A DNA stretch of 64,000 nt from Calendula officinalis (taxonomy: Eukaryota; Streptophyta; Magnoliopsida; Asterales; Asteraceae), in assembly GCA_963853835.1 (NCBI GenBank), contig OY970829.1, positions 29,227,764 to 29,291,763 of the forward strand, written 5' to 3'. The position numbers and the translations under genes were made by a program. Of this stretch, positions 56,280 to 64,000 are shown one piece after another; within the stretch, counting starts at the first letter, position 1, and every line of letters starts with the position of its first letter. Under the pieces are notes generated by a model. The model had not been told where the DNA came from. It did not search any database and saw nothing but the letters and a program-made list of their open reading frames with translations.

Positions 56280-58299
56280 CTCGAATAGACGTATGCTCCT
56301 AGATATCCTTAGCACCAAAGAGCGTCTCTAATCAGGTCCTAGAAGGTCCTACATAGCACAATGAAGCTCGGATTAGAATTTGACTCGCAAGTAGTTTTAG
56401 CAGAAACTTAACAACACTCAGCACTCTCACGAGAACAACCATAACTCCCAAACCGCTCATTATATTTGTCTCAAATTTTTACCACGGAAACTAGAATCAG
56501 AATACTACAAAAGACTTTCAAGTGGCTTCTTCCCAAAAACGGAGCCTAAGGGCCTCAAAACAGGCTCACAAAACAGAATAGCTGCACATGTAGAAATTCT
56601 GACAGCAGCATATTAGAATGGTGATAACTTCTAAACGCTAACTTAGATCGACGAGCCGTCAGCGGAAACGGGAAGAGGACTCAGAAAACTAGAGACTAGC
56701 GCGGGCCAAAAATCCAGAAACATATTTTAAACAGGTTAAAACAGGCCCGAAAACGTTGGGCAGAATCTGCCAGGAAAAGTATTTACATAAAAACCTGATT
56801 TAACAAACCCGACATCATCTCGTTAATTCCCGAGGCACCCGACAGCCCCGAAAACCCTTTTTATCACAGAAACTTATTTTCACAATGATCTAATCAATTT
56901 GTTTAATAGAAACTTCTCGGTTTAGGAAACCAGGAACCTTAAGGTTCGGTTTCCGTTTTCTCGATTAATAAAACATCTCGGTTGTAAATAAAATGTTTTA
57001 CACAAACCTAAACGCGACACTTACAAAAACAGTTATCAAAAGCCGTACCTCAATTCATGAAAATAATGACTCATATTTTAGAAAACTAGAATTCCAAAAA
57101 CGTGTTCGTGAAACTGATTAGATGTAAACGTGACGAAATCCGGGATCTCATACAACCGCACCCGAGGGCTCGGTCCATCCTCGGTTCAATCACAAAACAA
57201 CTTCTCAATTCCCATCACAATAATCAACACAAAATAAAATACTTTTGAATCAAGGAAAACAATCTTTTGAACAATTAAATTAACGAAGGAAATAAATCAC
57301 AATTATCATCACAACAATAATAAAAACCCGATCATCAAAACTTCATCTCGACACCCGAGGGTGTCGTCTGTCTCATCCCGGTCAATAATAAAAAAAAGAA
57401 CATTATCACATCATAATCAACAGATCAATTTCACACAATGAAACCGAACAAGAAAACTCGAAAAGGGATTCCCCTTTTGTGCGTCTCGGCCAACATTCCA
57501 CAAAAAAATTATAATAAATAAATCACCGATTAAATATAAATACCGTTTGGGGTTTTTTCCTGGTGACGTACGCATTTATCAAAGGAACAATTGAGACTTG
57601 AGTTTTCCTTAGCTGCTCACTTGTAAAAAAAAAAAGTAAAGTACTAGCTGGCCATCAAATTATCTCCGATATAGCTGCCACATCTTTCATGTTGACGCAA
57701 GGAAGAAGAAAAAAAATGATGTAGCGGCAGAGGGTTTAAGAGATTAAAGGGAAAATTTAGGTTTAGGGTGCAATGATACTTATTTAGTCAAGCCTACCAC
57801 TCGGAAGCCCGGTGTCTTGGCCTTTGGCCGGCCCGACACACAAAATGAACCCGACTCATTAAAATAATGAATCAAATTCACTCGAAACACTCACGCGGTT
57901 AAATAACGGCTAAACTCCCGAGACATTTAATTATAAATTATAAATGTCTAAACATTAAATAAAAGTGACATTCTTTATTTTAGAATAATAAGATAATTAA
58001 TAATAATTAGCTTCGCTCCGAACCAGATTAAAACAGTCCAACTAACTAGCACACTTAAATAATTAACACGTCTAACTAATATGAACCGTCTAACTACAGG
58101 GCGACCAAATAATATAGAATTAATTATAAATAATAAAATGTGATTAAAATAATGTTATTTAATTATTAAATTTCAGGACGTTACACAATAAGATCTTAGC
58201 TTTTAATTAAATTAATTGGGTAGTTAATTTTTTAAAAGAAATTATTATTGAAAATACTATTTTTTTGAACTTTATGTGTTATACAGATAAGAACAACAA

Positions 58300-58820
58300 A
58301 TCAAAACCTAAGTATCTCCACTCTAAAATCAGTTCTTGAAAAGTGAAATCGACTAATATCGAACTCTAAGGATTGTCCTTAGAGATGAGAACAAGTTGAT
58401 ACACCTACAGGAGGCCTTACCTGAGGCACCTCCTGCCAATGCTCCTGCTGCTGTTCGTCAAGCCTTTACCGAAATGTTTAACGAACACCAAGATGTCGCT
58501 ACTACTCTGCTTGTGAGCACGAACCCCCCGAGATCCGAAAGAACTTCGAGGAACTCACAGCATATGACACGTTAAGCGAGTTGAAAATGATATTTCAACA
58601 ACAAGCAGAACATGAACTGCTCGAAACAGTTAAAGCATCCCACGCTTACAAATAGGATGACGGCCAATCAGTTAACACTTACATCTTGAATATCAAATGC
58701 TATCTTGATCAAATGGAGCGTCTTGGTTCCCCCTTACCACAAGTTCTTGGAATGAGCTTGGTTATTACCTCACTATCCAAGGACTATGACCAATTTGAAG
58801 AGAGTTTTAAAAGTACATAG
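58300..58820 (+). pseudogene. C1 gag remnant (Ty1/copia)
   Basis: Frames read RDENKLIHLQEALPEAPPAN, later ELKMIFQQQAEHELLETVKA, SVNTYILNIKCYLDQMERLG and LSKDYDQFEESF. This is the copia gag family (UBN2/Retrotran_gag type) that forms the particle shell. A frame change near 58520, a stop after HAYK near 58654 and one at 58820 break it. The start is degraded. Confidence 0.85.
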
Positions 58821-58989
58821 CATGGGGAAGACAATCGTTGAATAACATGTTATGGTAAAACTGGTTGAGCAAGGGTTACCCAATACTTTTCTAGCAATCA
58901 GGGAAGGTAAAACCGTAAGCACGAGGCAAGAGTCTAGGTAAGGGTAAGCTAGTTTACTTTTCCAAACCTACGATTCCCCCACCTGCTAA

Positions 58990-59100
58990 AGAGGAGCACC
59001 CTACAAAGGATATTTCTTGCCATCATTGAGATGAAACCGGCCATTGAAGGAGGAATTGTCCTGCCTACTTGGCAGAGTTGATGAAGGACAAATTTGTTCT
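58990..59100 (+). pseudogene. C1 gag zinc knuckle remnant
   Basis: The frame reads CHH, stop, DETGH, stop, RRNCPAYLAEL. This is a CX2CX4HX4C nucleocapsid knuckle in which the second Cys codon and the Trp codon have become TGA. It binds element RNA in live elements. Here it is dead. Confidence 0.75.
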
Positions 59101-59580
59101 GGCTAGCACATTAGGTATCTTCATTATAGAACTCTATACTTTTCCAAATAAATCTTGAGTGTATGACACTAGTTGTGGAACTCACATTTACACATATGTG
59201 CAAGATTAAAAGTGAAGTAGAAAGCTAAATTAATGGAAGCTGTGATCTTATCCTTCCTAATGCATTAATTATTGTTTTGAACAATTGTTAATTATGCATT
59301 GTTTAGCTTTATCGTTTGTTGAATAATGATTTATTCAAAATATTATGGATTATGATATTTTGTTTTATGAAAAATAACATATTTTTATAACTATTCCTTG
59401 TAAGTATATTTGAAATTAATATGCATGATCCTAATTCAAACGATAGTTCTATATACAAATGTAGCACTCAAGAATCCAAATTGGTTTGGATTCCATTTAC
59501 CTAGAGCATTGTCATCTTTGAAACATAAACAAGAAACGCATTATGAGGCTGCAACATGATGGGCTTCTTAACAAATTATT
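59101..59580 (+). mobile_element. C1 degraded protease/pre-integrase stretch
   Basis: By position this should be protease and the GAG-pre-integrase segment. Traces such as ACACTAGTTGTGGAACTCACAT (possible D-S-G-C-x-x-H region, now changed) are weak. It is mostly AT-rich with stops. Confidence 0.35.
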
Positions 59581-60180
59581 ATGAATCGTTTAATAAATGC
59601 CTCTCTTGTATATTATGGAAAGATAACAATAAAACTTTTCTCCCATGTTGGAGAAAGAGCTAAAAATCTACTTGGACTCATACATACTGATATATGTGGC
59701 CCTTGTAGAACCAAGATTAGGGAAGATGCTACCTACTTGATCACTTTTACTGATGACATCAGTCGCTGTGGTTATGTTTACTTGATTAAACATAAACATG
59801 AAATCTTTGAAACGTTCAAAGCTTTTTAAAGTGATGTAGAAAATCAACTCGGCAAGACAACATAGGATTTCCGTCCTGATCGAGGAGGAAAGCACATGAG
59901 TCAAGAGTTTCTGGATCATCCAACACAGCGTGAGATTGTCTCACAATTCACTTCTCCATACGCCCCACAAGATAATGGTGTGTATGAAAGGAGATATCGG
60001 ACCCTCTGTGACATGGTTCGGTTTATGATGAGTCCTTCTACTTTTACATTATCCTTTTAAGGGGCATGCACTGACGTCTACTGCTCGAATACTTAATATG
60101 GTTCCGACCAAAAGGTTAAAAAGACACCATATGAAATATGGCATGGGAAAGTCCCAAATATGTCTTACTTGAAGATATGA
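59581..60180 (+). pseudogene. C1 integrase core remnant
   Basis: Reads ERAKNLLGLIHTDICGP, YLITFTDDISRCGYVYLIKH and KHEIFETFKAF, then a stop. It continues with PDRGGKHMSQEFLD, IVSQFTSPYAPQDNGVYERR and RTLCDMVRFMM. The three acidic positions of the copia integrase are still visible (HTD, PDRGG, YERR). Several stops and a frame change after SFTL show it cannot work. Confidence 0.88.
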
Positions 60181-60585
60181 GGTTGTGAGGATCTCGTGGA
60201 ACGAGACACGCCGAACAAACTTGAACCCAAATCTATCATGTGTATCTTCGTTACTATTTTACTACCCACCTGAGATCAAATTGTTGTTCCTCGGTATGCC
60301 GAGTTTCTTGAGAATAGTCTTGTTTCACAAAGCAAGTGGGAGCACGATAGACTTTGACAAGATTCAAAGTGAAGATGCACAACCTTCTGGTAACACTAGA
60401 AAATATCACACTGAGGCTGAACATATAGATGTTGGACCACATGATGATGTTGTTCCCATTCATAGATCTGTAAGGACACCTCGTGCACCTGAATGATATA
60501 GATTTATGTCGATGCTGAGGAGCAAAGTTTCGAGGATCATAATGAACCCCCTAACTATCAAGTTGCATTATCAAAATTTGAATTC
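60181..60585 (+). pseudogene. C1 linker between integrase and RT
   Basis: The frame at 60185-60496 contains fragments of the variable linker, including FLENSLVSQ in a shifted frame and the VPIHRSVRTPRAPE end typical of the segment before copia RT (RRSxRxxxxPERY). No independent gene. Confidence 0.55.
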
Positions 60586-61387
60586 GAAAAATGACTTGAG
60601 GCTATGAATGTGAAAATGAAATCCATGAGAGACAATCAAGTTTTGAACTTAGTTGATCTTTCTCAAAACAGTAAGGCTGTTGATATGGATGAAAATATAC
60701 ACACCTATAAATCTCTTCTAGTAACAAAAGGGTTACACTCAATCCTACTAGATTGGCAATGATGAAACCTTCTCGCATGTTACTAAAGACATTAGGATTC
60801 TTATAGCCAAAGTAGTGTACTATGACTATGAGATTTGGTTAATGATGAAATCAAAACGTTTGTTTCACCTAAAACCCAAACTGAGCATGTGTATATATGA
60901 AAGCTAGTGGAAGCATTGTCGTTTCTCAAGTCATACATGTTGATGACATGTCACTCATGTGGAACAATATACCAATGCTACAAGATGAAAATCTTGGCTT
61001 GGAAAATGTTTTGACATGAAGGATTGTAAGAATACGACATACATACTTGGAGTAAAGATCTATAATGATAAATCAAAGTTAATTGGTTTAAGTCAAAGTG
61101 CTTACATTGACAAAATTCTAATAGGGTTTAGAATTGATGGTTCCACTCGAGGAATTCCTCGTATGCAACACAATGTAAACTTGAGTGAGACTCAAGGACC
61201 TTCCACACCTGATGTGGTGGAGCGAAAGAATGTAAACCCCTATGAATTGGATATTCCATTCATCATGTACGTTGTAAGATGCACTAGACCTAATGTAACG
61301 TTCTCACGGAACCTTTCTAGAAAATCCCAACAAAATCCACGAGAGAATCACTGGATTGCTATTAAGAACACATTGAAGTATTTTTGA
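60586..61387 (+). pseudogene. C1 reverse transcriptase remnant
   Basis: The RT start (W.EAMNVKMKSM, NQVLNLVDL) is readable. The catalytic YVDD box is at 60936-60947 as HVDD, followed by NNIPMLQD. From 61016 the frame is good: DCKNTTYILGVKIYNDKSK, LIGLSQSAYIDKIL, then IMYVVRCTRPNVTFSRNLSR. The middle part has many stops and a deletion. Confidence 0.85.
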
Positions 61388-61670
61388 AATACTAGATATA
61401 TGTTCCTTGGTTATGGTGGAGATACCAAACTGAAATGGTATACTTTCTATACTTATGATGGTTTTGAAATAGGTCGTGACAACGCTAGATCCTATTTACG
61501 AAGGTTCACTACATTCGAATGATTTATCGAGATATGTGAAATTCGTACTCTTAAAGTTCAAACAGATAACTAACTAGCTGACACTTTATCGAACTCAATG
61601 TCTTGCACCAAACATATTGAATATGAATGGAACATTGGACTTCGACAAGCTAGTAGTTTCATGTAAATCT
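61388..61670 (+). pseudogene. C1 RNase H remnant
   Basis: Begins with the decayed join MFLGYGGDTK and ends with the KVQTDN, stop, LADTLSNSM stretch that closes copia RNase H. The central DASF/DDS part present in C2 is missing, so an internal deletion of roughly 150-250 bp is likely. Confidence 0.7.
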
Positions 61671-62508
61671 GTTTTAGTATTTGGATAATGGGACGTTGAG
61701 CAGTTTATATTGGAATAAATTGATATATTTGATATAATCATTTTTATATGAATATCTACTGTGTTCTATATTTGCATGTTTATGTCATTGAATATTTACT
61801 GTGTTTTATATTCTAAATTGTCCATTGTCATATGAATAATATGTGAATATTATTAAGACAATTCTGCGGGCATTGATGACATGATCTTAGTATGACTAAG
61901 GATGATGATATCAAACTCACATGTTGTTCATTGTGATGCACAATTGGACTGACCCAACCTATGAGAAATCACTTCCTAGATTTATGTCACAAGTGAATCT
62001 CACAAAGGCTTTTTCGCTTATCCTCTGGCTTGAGATGCAAGTTGGTTTGTGTGTGGAGTGTCAAACTTGGATGTGGTTAAACGCATACCTGAATAAGGCT
62101 GCTATAACAACCATCTTCAGGTTTTATATTAAGCATATATCAAACACGTGTAGTCAATAAAGAATTTGTTCCTCCACATGTTTGGATTAGATACTACTGC
62201 GCCCCTCGAAGATTTGAATAGATGCTTGTACGGCCGTACCCAAAGGTAATCAAGATGAATCATGATTTGTTTGGTAATCCACTTCAATGTAAAGATTGAG
62301 AAATAGAATCGTTGAAATTTTAGATTCACATTAATCCTTGTCTAAAATTCAACATGGTATCAGTAACAAAAGGATAACTGATTGAAAAACTTTGAACCTG
62401 AACTTTTCTGAAACTCACTCATATACTTCTAGGGGCATTGGCGGGTTGCTAGACTCTAACCTTTGCTTGTATAACCACTTGATTGTTATGACGTGCACAA
62501 GTGGGAGT
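61671..62508 (+). mobile_element. C1 3' untranslated region and polypurine tract
   Basis: About 0.8 kb of AT-rich sequence with only chance frames (61921-62160). The last 200 bp match the C2 3' end. The purine tract CAAGTGGGAGT precedes the LTR. Confidence 0.7.
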
Positions 62509-62670
62509 TGTTGGAATATGGTTCACGTACATGACATATAGTTATAAAGGAATTAAATATTCCTTTTGGTCTTGATTTTTCTTAAGGGACTAGCATCCCA
62601 ATTGGTGTTCTAGATTGGTGTAGTGTGGACTAGCGTTAAAGGAATTCTAACTTGAATTCTTGGAGTTCTT
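62509..62670 (+). mobile_element. C1 3' LTR, internally deleted and split
   Basis: Starts TGTTGGAATATGG. At about 62546 it jumps from LTR base 38 to the AAGGAATTAAATATTCC block, removing roughly 450 bp of the U3. It is then cut at 62670 after GAGTTCTT by the C3 LTR. In the 5' LTR the next bases are CATCCTC, so these should reappear beyond the window after C3. Confidence 0.85.
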
Positions 62671-62768
62671 TGTTAAGGCAAAAAGCCTTGCCCCTTTGGA
62701 TCTTAAGATAACAAAACAACCTAGACTAGCTTTGAATAATATGTAGAATAATATAGCTAAGTTTAGGT

Positions 62769-62818
62769 CTGATACTGAGTGATCAGTATTGGAACTCAGT
62801 ATCAGTACTCAGTATCAG
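62769..62818. promoter_or_regulatory. inverted and direct repeats in C3 U3
   Basis: CTGATACTGAG (62769-62779) is the exact reverse complement of CTCAGTATCAG at 62795-62805, which is repeated at 62808-62818. They lie about 150 bp upstream of the TATA box, a typical position for repeated enhancer elements in copia LTRs. Confidence 0.65.
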
Positions 62819-62949
62819 ATAGTGATACTCTGTACAAGGACTGAGTTACCAAATGTAACGGACTAAGATCAAATCCCTTGATCTTAGTCATTTTCCTACC
62901 TTAGTCCTTTGGTTACTCCTTTACTCATTATGTAAGATCTCTATATCAT

Positions 62950-62957
62950 TATAAATA
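62950..62957 (+). promoter_or_regulatory. TATA box of C3
   Basis: TATAAATA in the context CATTATAAATAGAG. It lies 280 bp into the LTR, with about 205 bp to the LTR end for R-U5. Confidence 0.8.
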
Positions 62958-63164
62958 GAGATCATCTTGCAAAGGAGAAACTACTAATTCACTTTACACT
63001 TTCATACCTTTTGTAATTGATCAGTGGTCTTGTTATTCCGCAACAAGCCACACTTAGTGGAATTATACATTTGACTCATATCTTGTTCTTATACAATATT
63101 TGTCTTTGTGCTATAATTAACCAATCAATTAACTAACTAAACCAGGGTGTTGTGACCTAACAAC

Positions 63165-63176
63165 TGGCATCAGAGC
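63165..63176 (+). other. primer-binding site of C3
   Basis: TGGCATCAGAGC, one mismatch from the initiator tRNA-Met complement, two bases after the LTR. Confidence 0.85.
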
Positions 63177-63260
63177 AGGCTAAATTAATCTTTATTTAGT
63201 CGATCTATAACCCTGGCAGCCATTCCCTACATCTATCCCTCCAACACTCAAAAATCCAAA

Positions 63261-64000
63261 ATGTCTACTATTATAGCACCAGTTATGTCTGGTAAGGGAG
63301 TGCCCATCTTTGATGGAAAAGACTTTCATCAATGGAAGCTTAAAGCTCAGTGGTATCTTGAATCTATTCACCATGAGATGCTCACTGTACTATATGATGG
63401 TCCCATCATTCCACAAACTGTGGAACCTGTTGCTGCTACTGAAGATGCTCCTGAGAGCATAAGAACTGTACCAAAACTAAAGCACAACTGGACTGATACT
63501 GACCGTCAGTTGTATGCTTTAGACTCCAGAGCTAAAGGGGTGATTGGTAATGCTGTTACTAAAGAGATACTTAATGCAATTATGAAATTGCCAACAGCAA
63601 AGGCTATGTGGGATAGCCTATCAGTCACCTATGAAGGCACAGCAAAGGTGAAGTTGCAAAGAAAAAGCAACATGAGAAGGAAATACGAAAACTTCTTCTC
63701 AACTCTTAATGAAGACATCACCACTCTCTATAACAGGTTCAATACTGTTATCCATGATTTAATCAGTGTAGGCATTGTGAAAGAAGAAGGAGAGCTTGTT
63801 CAAAAGTTCCTGGATAGTCTTCCTCAACAATTTCTTGATATGACAAACTCTGTCAATGCTGCTAACAACATTGAGTCATACACTCTTCAAACTTTGTATG
63901 GTCTAATGTTGAATCATGAAGAGAATAATGCTGCAAGACTGATCAACTGGAAGAAAACTGACAAAGCTTCCACTGGCATGGCTCTAGTTGTGCAACAGGC
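63261..64000 (+). CDS. C3 gag (start of gag-pol), runs off the window
   Basis: Starts at the first ATG after the leader (AAATCCAAAATGTCT). 246 codons stay open to the edge. It begins MSTIIAPVMSGKGVPIFDGK and then HQWKLKAQWYLES. The family core follows around residues 110-175: AMWDSLSVTYEGTAKVKLQ, NMRRKYENFFSTLNEDITTL, YNRFNTVIHDLISVG and ELVQKFLDSLPQQF. This is the Ty1/copia gag family (UBN2/DUF4219-like), which packages element RNA in the cytoplasm. The zinc knuckle, protease and pol should follow beyond 64000. An intact frame suggests a recent, possibly active copy. Confidence 0.93.
   Translation, partial: MSTIIAPVMSGKGVPIFDGKDFHQWKLKAQWYLESIHHEMLTVLYDGPIIPQTVEPVAATEDAPESIRTVPKLKHNWTDTDRQLYALDSRAKGVIGNAVTKEILNAIMKLPTAKAMWDSLSVTYEGTAKVKLQRKSNMRRKYENFFSTLNEDITTLYNRFNTVIHDLISVGIVKEEGELVQKFLDSLPQQFLDMTNSVNAANNIESYTLQTLYGLMLNHEENNAARLINWKKTDKASTGMALVVQQ

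Larger units (their letters stand above)
48596..58185 (-). mobile_element. G2: complete 9.6-kb non-autonomous gypsy-derived element
   Basis: LTRs of 2717 bp (48596-51312) and 2720 bp (55466-58185), starting TGTAACATCCC and ending GTTACA, flanked by CAATA on both sides. The primer-binding site is on the minus strand beside the right LTR, so the element points left. The 4.15-kb interior keeps only the last codons of a gypsy polyprotein at its 3' end. The rest is AT- and CTC-rich filler. It needs a partner's enzymes. It inserted in the leader of C1. Confidence 0.95.
55466..58185 (-). mobile_element. G2 5' LTR (element orientation)
   Basis: 2720 bp. The 129-codon frame across its left edge (55441-55830) spans the LTR end and is not a gene. 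It holds the predicted donor (56279), hairpins (55985-56081) and acceptor (55747). The A/T-rich outer end and the GTTACA terminus are intact. Confidence 0.93.
45997..62670 (+). mobile_element. C1: decayed Ty1/copia element interrupted by G2
   Basis: 5' LTR 45997-46774, primer-binding-like site 46776, leader to 48595, then G2 as a nested insertion, then gag-pol remnants 58191-61640, a 3' untranslated part, purine tract and a partial 3' LTR from 62509. C3 then interrupts the 3' LTR at 62671. The domain order gag, zinc knuckle, integrase, RT, RNase H proves Ty1/copia. Many stops and frame breaks mean it is long dead. Confidence 0.92.
62671..63162 (+). mobile_element. C3 5' LTR, 492 bp
   Basis: TGTTAAGGCAAAAAGCC at the start and GACCTAACA at the end (TG...CA with a TGTTA/TAACA inverted end). 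It is of normal copia length, with a clear TATA box. TTCTT at 62666-62670 is the predicted target-site copy. Confidence 0.9.
62671..64000 (+). mobile_element. C3: younger Ty1/copia element, 5' part
   Basis: 5' LTR 62671-63162, primer-binding site, leader and an open gag to the window edge. No stop or frameshift is seen in gag. It is inserted in the C1 3' LTR, so it is one of the latest events here. The remainder lies outside the window. Confidence 0.9.

Overview
This is plant nuclear DNA that looks like repeat-dense (pericentromeric or intercalary) heterochromatin. I see no host gene, tRNA, rRNA or CRISPR array. Everything recognisable is a satellite, a minisatellite or an LTR retrotransposon. 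The plant assignment rests on long LTR elements with initiator-tRNA-Met primer-binding sites (TGGTATCAGAGC), plant-type Ty1/copia and Ty3/gypsy gag and pol remnants, and plant-style TATAAATA boxes. The style of the gag proteins suggests a eudicot, perhaps Asteraceae, but that is only an inference.

Layout. 1-7174: first heptanucleotide satellite array, consensus CCTTGAG, with a dimeric higher-order repeat of about 2.08 kb. 7181-12860: block A, a segmental duplicate of 43662-49331. 12861-17203: the 5' half of a Ty3/gypsy element in minus orientation (called G3), carrying a truncated gag with a predicted intron. 17204-32530: second heptamer array with several higher-order repeat classes. 32531-35721: the 5' part of another minus-strand LTR element (called L). 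35737-36814: the 3' end of a Ty1/copia element (C2). 36816-36994 and 45242-45917: a 90-bp minisatellite, split by G1. 36995-45241: G1, a complete 8.2-kb non-autonomous LTR element with a TAACC target-site duplication and a decayed gag. 45997 to beyond 62670: C1, a decayed Ty1/copia element. C1 is interrupted by G2 (48596-58185), a complete 9.6-kb non-autonomous gypsy-derived element with a CAATA duplication. 62671-64000: C3, a younger copia element inserted in the C1 3' LTR, with a gag frame that stays open to the window edge.

How the parts relate. The nesting gives an order of events: C1 before G2, C1 before C3, minisatellite before G1. Block A carries the G1 3' LTR, its flank, the C1 5' LTR and leader, and the end of the G2 LTR, so the duplication came after both the G1 and G2 insertions. 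The right end of block A is fused inside G3 gag. Its left end is fused to satellite array 1.

The most interesting signal is in the very long non-coding LTRs of G1, G2 and G3. Each carries a good splice donor, then a cluster of short stem-loops about 490-820 nt before the primer-binding-site end, then a plausible splice acceptor. In G1 and G2 the cluster includes three tandem hairpins whose stems change sequence together while the loops stay alike, which points to selection on structure. This looks like a recurrent LTR leader-intron and hairpin module shared by otherwise different element families.
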